Origin: Candidatus Argoarchaeum ethanivorans
Lineage (GTDB): Archaea > Halobacteriota > Methanosarcinia > Methanosarcinales > EX4572-44
DNA length: 64,000 bases
Direction: 5' to 3'
Assembly: GCA_004193545.1 (NCBI GenBank)
Contig: RPGO01000024.1
Coordinates: 62,001 to 126,000 of the forward strand
This document shows positions 52,780 to 61,325 of this stretch, one piece after another. The position numbers and the translations under genes are program-made. The notes beneath the pieces are model-generated. The model worked only from the letters and a program-made list of their open reading frames with translations. It made no database searches and was not told the DNA's origin. The stretch's first letter is position 1. Every line of letters starts with the position of its first letter.

Positions 52780-53604
52780 ATGGGCAATGATATTAAAAAT
52801 GAATGTTACACCAAAGAAGAATATTATTCAAGTTTGGGTTCTGAATTGCAAAGCATAAAAAATAGAGTGAGAAATTTAATTGGATCCAGCGGTTGGAGTG
52901 AAGAGGGACGATACAAGGAAGTTATTCTAATGAATATGTTGTCTCGTTTTCTTCCAAAAAGCTACTCGCTGGGCACCGGCTATGTCATTTCGATCGATGA
53001 AAAAGGAGTTACCGGACGCACAAAGCAAATAGATATAATTATTTACGATAATTCTTTTCCGGTATTTTTTAAAGAGCGAGGTTTTGTTATACTCCCACCA
53101 GACTCTGTTAGAGGAATCATTGAAGTAAAATCAATGATCCATGAATGGAAAGAAAATCTGAAAGATGAAACAAAATGGGACTTCAAAAAAGCGTTGAGGA
53201 ATATGAATGATAATGCCAATTTCATCACTAGCAATTTCAAGTTGCATTCTTCAACGGTTCCTAATTTTTTCAATGGCGTATTTTCCTATGAGTTAGATCC
53301 CAAACTTACTCCAGATGATGTGTTAGGCATGGTTGAAAGTATCTATGCCGAAATAAAGGAGGGGGGCAAAGACAGACACAGTAGTAAATATCCACGCTGT
53401 TTTCCATACTATATTTGTGCTAATAAAGATATATTTATCTATGGTTATAATCATGAATTTCGTTGTTGCAAAACCGATGATCTTGCAACTTTCTGGTTCA
53501 TATCACTCCTGCTAAAATCTCTAGATTATCAAAAAACTGACGAAACATTTTGGAAGGACTGGGGAGACATTGTTTCCCACGAAATGTGTTCGTTCCCGCT
53601 TTAA
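52780..53604 (+). CDS. DUF6602-like protein, possible nuclease
   Basis: A 274-aa soluble protein resembling the DUF6602 family. A helical N-terminus is followed by LPKSYSLGTGYVISIDEKG, then QIDIIIYD and, about 25 residues on, VRGIIEVKS. The D...ExK order is that of PD-(D/E)XK nuclease folds, so DNA or RNA cleavage is possible. It follows a TA cluster and a surface-protein remnant, a typical accessory-region context. No partner methylase is adjacent. Confidence 0.65.
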   Translation: MGNDIKNECYTKEEYYSSLGSELQSIKNRVRNLIGSSGWSEEGRYKEVILMNMLSRFLPKSYSLGTGYVISIDEKGVTGRTKQIDIIIYDNSFPVFFKERGFVILPPDSVRGIIEVKSMIHEWKENLKDETKWDFKKALRNMNDNANFITSNFKLHSSTVPNFFNGVFSYELDPKLTPDDVLGMVESIYAEIKEGGKDRHSSKYPRCFPYYICANKDIFIYGYNHEFRCCKTDDLATFWFISLLLKSLDYQKTDETFWKDWGDIVSHEMCSFPL

Positions 53605-53654
53605 AACATTCTTCATCCTATACAATCTCATTGAATCCCGTGGTTTCGTCTTTT

Positions 53655-54497
53655 TTATTCATACACCAATCGCAAGCCTACGCCTACTTCCCTTATGTCT
53701 ACAACTTGAGATAACGCTATCTTTGAATTCAAGTCAGTGCAGTGGGCAGCATGCACAGTCTCTGGTTGTAATTCCTTCATGTACTCAAGTGTCCCCTGCA
53801 GCTGCTCGTGAGAAGGCTCGAGCAGGTGAAACCCCCCGATTATGTCAACCACTCGATCATCGCCGCAGACTCCTTTTGCATATTCGATGATGTTGCAGAT
53901 TCCTGCATGCGAACAACCTGTAATGATCGTAAGCCCTTTCGATGATGTATAAACTAGAGCAGAATCATCGATCACATAATCGTCTTCTTCAGTTCCATCT
54001 CGCAGGATTTTTCCAATAGGAACTGCTGCTTCAAAGTCATTCGTTCTTTTAATCTCACCAAGAAAAACCAGGTTATCAGTCAGCCACAGGGGATCTCTTT
54101 TTAATCTCATATTGAAGTGGCAGGATAACTTATCTTCTGAGATTAAAGAGCCAATCTCGGGGATGCCCCCTACCGTTCTGGTTAAAAACGCAGAAGGGTG
54201 GGCTACAAGAGTTGGATTATCACAATCTATCTTTTCTATTCTTGCTTCGGTGTAGAGTTTGATCAGATGATAAAGACCCCATGTGTGGTCAAGATGCCCG
54301 TGAGAAAGCACTACAAAATCGGTGTCCAGCAGATGAATGCCCATTTTTTCCGCATTTCTTATGAATACGTCCGAATAACCCACATCAAACAGTATTTTGG
54401 TGCTTCCGTCCTGAAGGTGGTAAGACACTCCTGGCTCACCATGGAAGTAACGATCAATAAGGGTATTGTTATCCACAAGAACTCTTAGTTCCAGCAT
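53655..54497 (-). CDS. Metallo-beta-lactamase-fold hydrolase, dihydropterin (DHPR-phosphate) type
   Basis: MBL-fold protein of 280 aa with the dinuclear metal motif LSHGHLDHTWG near residue 63 and GCSHAG near residue 196. Its architecture matches the family annotated as 7,8-dihydropterin-6-methyl-4-(beta-D-ribofuranosyl)aminobenzene-5'-phosphate synthase, which couples pterin and RFAP in methanopterin synthesis. The RFAP synthase gene lies 0.8 kb away (55296-56237, divergent), supporting that role. Other small-molecule hydrolase functions remain possible. Confidence 0.75.
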   Translation of the reverse strand: MLELRVLVDNNTLIDRYFHGEPGVSYHLQDGSTKILFDVGYSDVFIRNAEKMGIHLLDTDFVVLSHGHLDHTWGLYHLIKLYTEARIEKIDCDNPTLVAHPSAFLTRTVGGIPEIGSLISEDKLSCHFNMRLKRDPLWLTDNLVFLGEIKRTNDFEAAVPIGKILRDGTEEDDYVIDDSALVYTSSKGLTIITGCSHAGICNIIEYAKGVCGDDRVVDIIGGFHLLEPSHEQLQGTLEYMKELQPETVHAAHCTDLNSKIALSQVVDIREVGVGLRLVYE

Positions 54498-54521
54498 TCT
54501 GCCCCCTCTGCCCTTGTGGGA

Positions 54522-54968
54522 TCAGTCGTACAACAAACGGGTCTCTTCATCCGCAAGTGTCGGTTGAATGATCTCTGCCCATCCGGGAGAGTTCCATGTC
54601 CCAAGTGTCGTATGCGTCTCATAGTAGTTCTGGGGAATCGGATGCGTCCCGATTACAACGTTAAGCCCATATTTTGCCCTGATAAAGTCACGAAAGCGGG
54701 TTACACGAGGGCATGGCGGGTATCCAACAATAAGTCCTGTGGCGAGGTGTATTACTTCTGCCCCGTTCTTCTTCATCTCCCCTGGGGCATATTCGATGTT
54801 TCCACCGGGGCAGCCACCACATCCAGTATATCCAACCAGTTTTACCTCTTTACCCTCGTAAATGCTGAATGCACCCTCCCGGTTATAGAGCGCCCTCAGA
54901 CATTTGCCCCCGGCACATGCACGGTAGCGGTCGCATATAATAATTCCAACCCGGATTTCATCGCTCAT
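54522..54968 (-). CDS. CGGC-domain protein
   Basis: Cysteine-rich soluble protein of the CGGC-domain family with unknown function, thought to bind a metal or cluster. The signature GYTGCGGCPGGNI is near residue 45. Further cysteines sit in CDRYRACAGGKC near residue 9 and GYPPCPR near residue 80. I start it at the ATG at 54968 (MSDEIRVGIIICD); a longer frame adds a cysteine-rich N-terminus that may be spurious. It lies 24 bp upstream of the MBL gene on the same strand, so the two are probably co-transcribed. Confidence 0.75.
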   Translation of the reverse strand: MSDEIRVGIIICDRYRACAGGKCLRALYNREGAFSIYEGKEVKLVGYTGCGGCPGGNIEYAPGEMKKNGAEVIHLATGLIVGYPPCPRVTRFRDFIRAKYGLNVVIGTHPIPQNYYETHTTLGTWNSPGWAEIIQPTLADEETRLLYD

Positions 54969-55047
54969 TTCGTGTCCTCTGCACTGCACACAACGCGAGC
55001 AGAAATAACTGTTGCATAGATAATCTTTCACCCAGATATCTCATGGA

Positions 55048-55185
55048 TTATTTTACTTTTTTCTTTGCTTTTGCAAGTTTCTTCTTTGCTTCCCCACTTC
55101 CGGAAGCAGCTTGTTTTTCGAGTTCTTCCAACATTGTTCTTTTCTTAGAGTTTCTCCTTACCAGATCTTTCTTAGACATTGCCAT
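55048..55185 (-). CDS. Small basic protein (45 aa)
   Basis: A short frame, MAMSKKDLVRRNSKKRTMLE followed by ELEKQAASGSGEAKKKLAK, ending in KAKKKVK. More than a third of residues are lysine or arginine. It lies 79 bp upstream of the CGGC gene on the same strand and diverges from the RFAP synthase gene. The composition and helix pattern look real, but I do not recognise a family. A nucleic-acid-binding role is only a guess. Confidence 0.5.
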   Translation of the reverse strand: MAMSKKDLVRRNSKKRTMLEELEKQAASGSGEAKKKLAKAKKKVK

Positions 55186-55295
55186 AGTAAGTACATTTCA
55201 AACCGCACCATACTTAAATGAAACGATTAAATCACTGGTTTTTTAGATGGTGCCATAATCTATTAGTACTAAATCAAATTATAAAGAAAAACCGA

Positions 55296-56237
55296 ATGAT
55301 ACGAGTTACTACGTCTTCACGCATACATCTCGCGCTTATTGATCTAAACGCATCACTCGGGCGGGTGGACGGTGGTATTGGCATAAGCCTGGAAGAGCCA
55401 AACATCTGCATCAGAGCAGAGTTATCAGACAGTACAGTTATAACAGGCGATCGCATACTTGCAGAACGGATGAAGGCAGCAGTTAGAGCGGTTCATCCAG
55501 GCGCAACGCCGCGAATCCATATTGAAGAGTTTTATCCATCACATGCCGGGCTTGGATCTGGCACACAGGCAGCACTTGCAGCGGGAATGGCAGTAAACAA
55601 ATTATATAACCTCAAGCTTGATGTCGTTGAAATTGGGAGGATGGTAGGACGCGGCGGCACGTCTGGTATCGGTATTGCTGCCTTTGAGAACGGTGGTTTT
55701 ATCCTTGACGGCGGGCACAACTTCAGTGATAAAAAAGCTTTTTCGCCATCATCGATTAGTCGCGCAGACCCACCACCTGTACTCGCACAATACGAATTCC
55801 CAGACTGGGATATCGTTCTTGCTATACCAGACGTGAAAGGCGCATCAAGCAAGAGAGAAGTTGATCTATTCAACAAAATATGCCCGATCCCACTTGGTGA
55901 AGTGCAAACACTCTCTCACATAATACTTATGAAAATGCTTCCGGCAGTAATAGAAAAGGATTTTAAAGCTTTTGTGGATGCAATTGGCAGGATACAGCAT
56001 ATTGGCTTTAAAAAACACGAAATAATCCAGCAGATCGATGAGGTGAAAAAACTGATGAACATCATGTCAGAAGTGGGAGGCGAAGGTGTCGGATTAAGCT
56101 CCTTTGGTCCAACTATCTATGCTGTAACTAAAACACCTGATGAGGTGAAAAAAGCTGCTGAAGAATTTCTTAATCAAACTATTGGAGGGAAAGTAATCAT
56201 CACTCATGCATGCAATCATGGAGCACTTCTTCGTTAG
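55296..56237 (+). CDS. mptG: Beta-ribofuranosylaminobenzene 5'-phosphate (RFAP) synthase
   Basis: GHMP-fold enzyme that joins PRPP and p-aminobenzoate (or hydroxybenzoate) with loss of CO2 and diphosphate, the first committed step of methanopterin synthesis. The N-terminus IRVTTSSRIHLALIDLNASL, the GHMP-like loop PSHAGLGSGTQAALAAG near residue 83 and the C-terminal GLSSFGPTIYA are characteristic. The start is the ATG at 55296; a longer frame of 26 residues lacks similarity. It converges with nadA, overlapping its end by 4 bp. Confidence 0.9.
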   Translation: MIRVTTSSRIHLALIDLNASLGRVDGGIGISLEEPNICIRAELSDSTVITGDRILAERMKAAVRAVHPGATPRIHIEEFYPSHAGLGSGTQAALAAGMAVNKLYNLKLDVVEIGRMVGRGGTSGIGIAAFENGGFILDGGHNFSDKKAFSPSSISRADPPPVLAQYEFPDWDIVLAIPDVKGASSKREVDLFNKICPIPLGEVQTLSHIILMKMLPAVIEKDFKAFVDAIGRIQHIGFKKHEIIQQIDEVKKLMNIMSEVGGEGVGLSSFGPTIYAVTKTPDEVKKAAEEFLNQTIGGKVIITHACNHGALLR

Positions 56238-57145
56238 CCGTTACGTCCAACATTAATCATTGCATCCAGTGCCTTCTTAGCCCTAACACGTATCTCCTCC
56301 GGGACACTTACTACATACTGATTTTTTTCAAGAGCATCAACAATGTCTTGAAGGCTTATCATTTTCATGGCAGGACATACGATGTTGCTGGATGCTAAAT
56401 AAAATATCTTTCCGGGGTTCTCCCTGTTCAGTCGATAGACGAGCCCGTTTTCTGTTGCTACGATAAACTCATCGCATACAGTGGATTTTACATATTTTAC
56501 CATGCCATCTGTACTAAACACATGATCAGCAAGAGCTATTACTTCGGGACGACACTCCGGATGCACCAGCACCTCTGCTTCCGGATACTTTTCCTTTGCA
56601 AGCAGCATATCAGACTCTAATATCTGGTGATGCGTTGGGCAATATCCATCAAAGGGGATGATGGTTTTATCACTGTGTGCTGCTGCATACAATGCAAGAT
56701 TCTTATCCGGCACAAAAATAATCTCATCAGAATCAACAGAATTTACAACATTAATAACATTAGAAGATGTACAGCAGATGTCGCTTTCAGCCTTTACAGA
56801 GGCACTGGTATTAACATAACATACGACAGCTGCATCAGGGTGCTTGGCTTTCAAGCTTCGAAGTTTGTCAGGTGTTATCATAGCAGCCATTGGACACTGT
56901 GCACACAATTGTGGCAGCAACACGGTTTTTTCCGGACACAGGATGGCTGCACTCTCTGCCATGAAATCAACACCACAGAACACAATCACTTCAGCATCAA
57001 GTTCTGAAGCTTTCTGGCTTAACCCGAGAGAATCACCAAGATAGTCTGCTATGTCTTGCATCTCGCGCCTCTGATAATTGTGGCAGAGTATGACAGCATC
57101 CCTCTCTTTTCTCAAGGTATTGATTTGCTCAATTAAAACATTCAT
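56234..57145 (-). CDS. nadA: Quinolinate synthase
   Basis: 4Fe-4S enzyme that condenses iminoaspartate with dihydroxyacetone phosphate to quinolinate for NAD synthesis. The N-terminal ILCHNYQRREMQDIADYLGD and the cluster cysteines (CPEKTVLLPQLCAQCP near residue 70-85, CCTSSN near residue 124, and the C-terminal SNIVCPAMKMI near residue 253) match the family. At 303 aa it is complete. Its 3' end overlaps that of the RFAP synthase gene. Confidence 0.93.
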   Translation of the reverse strand: MNVLIEQINTLRKERDAVILCHNYQRREMQDIADYLGDSLGLSQKASELDAEVIVFCGVDFMAESAAILCPEKTVLLPQLCAQCPMAAMITPDKLRSLKAKHPDAAVVCYVNTSASVKAESDICCTSSNVINVVNSVDSDEIIFVPDKNLALYAAAHSDKTIIPFDGYCPTHHQILESDMLLAKEKYPEAEVLVHPECRPEVIALADHVFSTDGMVKYVKSTVCDEFIVATENGLVYRLNRENPGKIFYLASSNIVCPAMKMISLQDIVDALEKNQYVVSVPEEIRVRAKKALDAMINVGRNG

Positions 57146-57463
57146 AATTATAAGCTAACCGTTTAATTAGATAAAATGTTTTCTGATGGTTGTGGTTGTA
57201 ACGTTGTTGGGTGTCGGCACTGTTTTGACCTGGTTGTATATCCAGGTATAATGTCTACTGTTCTTAGGTTTGAACGCATGAAAGAAATTAAAGTTTTGGT
57301 ATAACACCTGAATAAGTTGACAGCCCCCATACATCAAGAAACTGCTCAACTCAGATTCCCAGATAGAGACCACAGAAACAGCTATGTATTTTGTATAGCA
57401 AATATACGTTGGTTAATATGAGTTGTCCGAGTCTGTCTCTCATGAAAGTAAAGAGGAGGTAGG
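57146..57463. other. Intergenic, holds the left direct repeat of the STAND locus
   Basis: The gap before the STAND gene contains no recognisable gene. Position 57308-57327 carries CTGAATAAGTTGACAGCCCC, repeated with one change at 60304-60323. GAGGAGG lies just before the STAND ATG (57464). Confidence 0.55.
57308..57327 (+). repeat. 20-bp direct repeat, left copy
   Basis: CTGAATAAGTTGACAGCCCC. It matches 60304-60323 except for one base. The pair frames the STAND gene (57464-59896) and resembles IS terminal sequence; a related GGCTGTCAA stretch occurs near 36308. Confidence 0.65.
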
Positions 57464-59896
57464 ATGAACGAAAAAAAGTATATCATTTATCTGGATATTC
57501 TTGGATTTGAAGCATTGCCTGAGGAACTTGCGAAGAAAACAGGATTTAATGTAGATGACATTAGACAAAAATATCTATCAGATCCTTTAGAAAAGAAAAT
57601 AAAAGAGATGGAGAGAAAAGGAATTCTAAGACCTGAAGACAAAATGGAGGGCTCGGACAACTGCGTGCTGATGGTTGATGATATCCATACAGCATTTGAA
57701 CTTGTTGAGAAATTCACAACGATTAAGATTCCGCATAAAGATCACAAGTTCATTCCTCTTGAGGTGGCTTTAGGAACGGAAACAATTGATGAGGATATCG
57801 AGGTAACTCCTATAAACAGGAAAGAAATAATAAATTTTTTGAAAGAAGATATTATTAACCCATACCGCAGTTACTATAAAAAGGAGAATGATAGTAAAAC
57901 GATAAAGGAAACTTTTGTCCTTTTCACACCGGCATTTTTTGATGAATTAGACCTATTGAATAAAAAGTACTGTGAACAAATCTCGTATAACAGCAAAGCA
58001 TTTTTCGTTGCAGATTTAGAGAAAATTAGGCAAAAAGCCAGAATTTTTGATTTTTTGAAAAAAATAGGATATGAAGGTAGTAATAAATTGTATGGAAGGG
58101 TCAGTGAGGTGTATGTTCCTCCCTCAGAGTACGAAGACATTGCAAGGACACTAAAAGAAAAGAGAATCGTTTTTATCACTGGTACTCAAGAATACGGAAA
58201 AACATACACCGCTGTCAAGCTCATGTGGGAGTACTACAATAGCGGATACGAGCCAGGATGGATTAAGGGCGGAGAACGTGAAGAGGGAACTCTGGTTAGA
58301 AGAAAGTTAGAAGATATAAAAACAGAATTAAAGCCCAGGCATATCATCTATTTTGAGGATCCATTTGGGAAAACAGAGTACAAGAGAAGAGAGGGTTTAG
58401 AAAGGGGAATTGGAACCACAATAGATGCAGTGAGGCAGGTTGAGGATGTCTATGTGATAATAACCTCACGCGAGGAGGTTTTTAAGGAGTTTGAAAGAGA
58501 GAAGATATCTGCAAAAGAGCTTGAAGAGTTCGAGGAAAAATTGAATATAAAGAAAGCCTCTTATGATTATGAAAGAAGAAAACAGATTCTTCTCAACTGG
58601 GCTGAAGCGGAAAGTTGCAAATGGCTTGGAAATAATGAATTAAAGGAACTTGTTCTTAAAGCTATAGAGGATGAAAAGGCCTTGCCCACACCTCTGAGTA
58701 TAAAGGACTTTGCATCGGCTTCGTTCGACATCGAAGAAAAAAGTGGTCTGGAAGAGAAAATAAAAGAGAAATCGAAAGAGACGGCAAAGGCTTTTGCAAA
58801 AGAAATAAAAAATATGACGAAAGACAAGATATTATTCCTATCATTCCCTTTTATTTCCGAATATTTTGGAGTTGATCTTAGTAGGAAAACTTATTGGGAA
58901 ATGGTCAGGGAATTGAAGTTAGAAGGTGCCTGGCAGTTTGACAGGGTTCTTAACTGGTTTAAAGATGATAAAATTGACATCAGTGGCAACCGTATAGGAT
59001 TTTCTCATCCCTCCTATTCTGAAGCTTTACCGTATCTCCTCGCTGAAGATGGATATCCCACACCGATAAATGAAAAGATTTTTAGCAAACTACTCATCAA
59101 ACTCGCAGAAAAGGATGGGGTTGCTTTGGCTGTTGTATGGGCGGTAGCTGATAATTTCGATAAACTTCCTGAAGATATGAGGAATAAATTACTCTTCAAG
59201 CTTGCAGAAAAGGATGGGGCTGCTCTGGCTGTTGTATGGGCGGTAGCTGATAATTTCGATAAACTTCCTGAAGATATGAGGAATAAATTACTCTTCAAGC
59301 TTGCAGAAAATGATAAGGCTGCTTTGTCTTTTGCATGGGAGATAGCAGCTAATTTCGATAAACTTCCTGGGGATGTGAGGGATAAATTACTCTTCAAGCT
59401 TGCAGAAAAGGATGGGGCTGCTAGGGGTGTTGCAGGGGTGGTAGCAGCTAATTTCGATAAACTTCCTGAAAAGGTAAGGAAGTTACTCTTCAAGCTTGCA
59501 GAAAATGATGAGGCTGCTTCGGATGTTGCAAGGGCGGTAGCAGCTAATTTCGATAAACTCCCTATGGATGTTAGGAATAAATTACTCATCAAACTCGCAG
59601 AAAAGGGTATGGCTGCTGGGGCTGTTGTAAGGGCGGTAGCTAATAATTTCGATAAACTTCCAGATAATGTTAGAGATCTACTTGATAAGCTGCAAAAGCC
59701 ATTACAGCACGTTATTGAAGATTTATCAAACAGTCATAACCATGCTAAAGAAGAAGCATTAGAATTAATCTCCAATGCACTGCCCAAACTTGACCCAGAT
59801 TTTGCATTAAAAATCTTAAATGAGTTGAGTGAAAGCGAGTATGAACCGGTGAGAACAAAAGCGGAAAAAATGCTGGATAGATTGAAAGAACCTTGA
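57464..59896 (+). CDS. STAND-type NTPase with cyclase-like N-terminus and variable helical repeats
   Basis: Large multidomain protein of 810 aa. Residues 1-200 start YLDILGFEA and have EGSDNC near residue 65, the two acidic positions of a class III cyclase-like fold; activity is uncertain. The NTPase domain has Walker A GTQEYGKT at 240-247, Walker B IIYFEDP at about 295-300 and the STAND sensor VIITSREE near 328. Residues ~543-738 hold six 32-33-residue helical repeats (LLFKLAEKD...NFDKLP), then a HEAT-like tail. The layout, sensor repeats after a STAND switch, matches antiviral or signalling STANDs; the role is inferred. It lies alone between 20-bp direct repeats and follows GAGGAGG. Confidence 0.75.
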   Translation: MNEKKYIIYLDILGFEALPEELAKKTGFNVDDIRQKYLSDPLEKKIKEMERKGILRPEDKMEGSDNCVLMVDDIHTAFELVEKFTTIKIPHKDHKFIPLEVALGTETIDEDIEVTPINRKEIINFLKEDIINPYRSYYKKENDSKTIKETFVLFTPAFFDELDLLNKKYCEQISYNSKAFFVADLEKIRQKARIFDFLKKIGYEGSNKLYGRVSEVYVPPSEYEDIARTLKEKRIVFITGTQEYGKTYTAVKLMWEYYNSGYEPGWIKGGEREEGTLVRRKLEDIKTELKPRHIIYFEDPFGKTEYKRREGLERGIGTTIDAVRQVEDVYVIITSREEVFKEFEREKISAKELEEFEEKLNIKKASYDYERRKQILLNWAEAESCKWLGNNELKELVLKAIEDEKALPTPLSIKDFASASFDIEEKSGLEEKIKEKSKETAKAFAKEIKNMTKDKILFLSFPFISEYFGVDLSRKTYWEMVRELKLEGAWQFDRVLNWFKDDKIDISGNRIGFSHPSYSEALPYLLAEDGYPTPINEKIFSKLLIKLAEKDGVALAVVWAVADNFDKLPEDMRNKLLFKLAEKDGAALAVVWAVADNFDKLPEDMRNKLLFKLAENDKAALSFAWEIAANFDKLPGDVRDKLLFKLAEKDGAARGVAGVVAANFDKLPEKVRKLLFKLAENDEAASDVARAVAANFDKLPMDVRNKLLIKLAEKGMAAGAVVRAVANNFDKLPDNVRDLLDKLQKPLQHVIEDLSNSHNHAKEEALELISNALPKLDPDFALKILNELSESEYEPVRTKAEKMLDRLKEP
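59090..59677 (+). repeat. Six in-gene tandem repeats of 96-99 bp
   Basis: Units start at 59090, 59189, 59288, 59387, 59483 and 59582. Each encodes LLxKLAE...NFDKLP..R. The first two units are nearly identical, and the others vary mainly at repeat positions 8-10 and 13-19. These are internal duplications of the STAND gene's C-terminal region. Confidence 0.85.
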
Positions 59897-60325
59897 AAAA
59901 GCTTTCTATCTGATACCATCAAATTACAAGAAAACAATTAAAAAATATTTTAAATTAAATTGTGGTGGTGCACCTTGTTGCTGTGATCTTATACGAACTC
60001 TACAACCTAAAACCCAACAGAGATCGAGATTGCATCAAAATACGAATTCAATCTTCTGATCGACCACTTCAGCAAAATGATGAAAAAAATCTGGATATCC
60101 CCCACACAAACAGGACAAAACACCCCCCATGATAAAACGCATCATCGGACGCTCAATACTAACAACAAGAGAAATAATCACACCTCGCGGCATACTGCGC
60201 CAGGCAAAATGGAGAAAGGAAATACAAGACATATCAAGGAACACTCGCCTTTCTAACAAGAAAAATGGAATACCGGACATCAAAACATGAGAAGATACAA
60301 CAACTGAGTAAGTTGACAGCCCCTG
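59897..60325. other. Intergenic after the STAND gene
   Basis: About 430 bases with no intact gene. A plus-strand stretch near 60030-60190 (SKYEFNLLIDHFSKMMKKIW in one frame) is protein-like and could be the relic of a lost gene. The right direct repeat CTGAGTAAGTTGACAGCCCC lies at 60304-60323. Confidence 0.45.
60304..60323 (+). repeat. 20-bp direct repeat, right copy
   Basis: CTGAGTAAGTTGACAGCCCC, one base different from 57308-57327. It directly precedes the leader of the UPF0200 gene. Confidence 0.65.
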
Positions 60326-60370
60326 ATGGTTAAAAAGATTTATTTGGCATGGTCACTCTGTAAAGTGTCG

Positions 60371-60913
60371 ATGAAAATTGTTGCGTTTGTTGGGATGCCT
60401 GCCTCTGGCAAAGGTGAAGCATCAAAGGTCGCATCAGGTCTTGGTATGCCAGTTGTGAATATGGGCGATGTGATTCGAGAGGAGGTTGCGCGGATATCTG
60501 CTGACATGTCCGATGCTAACACTGGTGCTATTGCAATGAAACTTCGTGATCGCCATGGTTCCGATGTGGTAGCAGTTCGGTGCACCCCAAGGATTTTGAG
60601 TTTTGATGCTTCGGTTGTTGTGGTGGATGGTGTGCGAAGTGTCGATGAAGTAGAGTATTTCAAGGGGAAATTTGGCGACGATTTTGTTCTTGTAGCTGTG
60701 AAAGCTTTTGCTGAACAACGGCTTGAGCGCATACAAAAAAGGAAACGAGCAGATCGCATAATAGATAGGGACGGTTTTCTTTCCCGTGAGGAGCGCGAGC
60801 TTGGTTGGGGCATCAAAGCAGCTATTGAACACGCTGACATGGTAATTGAAAACAATGGCAGCATAGCAGAGTTTCATAAAAAAGTAAAACAATTGTTAGA
60901 GGGAACTTTATAA
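60371..60913 (+). CDS. UPF0200-family nucleotide kinase-like protein
   Basis: P-loop protein of about 180 aa resembling the archaeal UPF0200/dephospho-CoA-kinase-like family. The P-loop is GMPASGKGEAS at residues 8-18, VVNMGDVIREE follows, and the lid-like stretch is RKRADRIIDRDGFLSREERE. It is likely a small-molecule or nucleotide kinase; the substrate is unknown. The start is the ATG at 60371 (MKIVAFVGMPASGKG); an upstream frame of 15 residues has no similarity. Confidence 0.8.
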   Translation: MKIVAFVGMPASGKGEASKVASGLGMPVVNMGDVIREEVARISADMSDANTGAIAMKLRDRHGSDVVAVRCTPRILSFDASVVVVDGVRSVDEVEYFKGKFGDDFVLVAVKAFAEQRLERIQKRKRADRIIDRDGFLSREERELGWGIKAAIEHADMVIENNGSIAEFHKKVKQLLEGTL

Positions 60914-61023
60914 AACGTTCCTTGGCGCGACATATCCAACAAGCACAACCAGCTTCGTTTTCCTCTTTTGTTTCCTTTTTTCTTCCCTTTTTTGTATCCA
61001 TTTTAAGCCCCTGCCAGGTTTTT

Positions 61024-61176
61024 GAACGTATAGGAAAGTATAAACATAGAACATTCTCTTGCTGGTTATTTTCTATGCACTTGATTGCTAGCGCAATCAA
61101 GAATCAAAGGTTGCCGGTTAGCTCTGCTTACGTTGTATGCAGTTCATGGTTATTTTCTGCACAACGAAGTTGTGCA
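61024..61176 (+). repeat. Dispersed promoter-plus-hairpin repeat, extended copy
   Basis: Starts GAACGTATAGGAAAGTATAA, continues with ATTCTCTTGCTGGTTATTTT, contains a hairpin CTTGATTGC-TAGC-GCAATCAAG (61080-61101), and ends with TGCACAAC-GAA-GTTGTGCA at the right edge. It is inserted between the UPF0200 gene and the EF-Tu-like gene, pointing toward the latter. Confidence 0.8.
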
Positions 61177-61325
61177 GTTTTTGAAAAACGAAAAGCCTTT
61201 ATATAGTTATGTTTATACTTATTGATAAAAATAAAAAGCTCGCATTCCAATTTTTTTATTTTTCTCTCGTGAAAGTCTGTACACTCTTATAGTTAAAAAT
61301 CAAATAGAAAGGCAAAGGAATAGAT

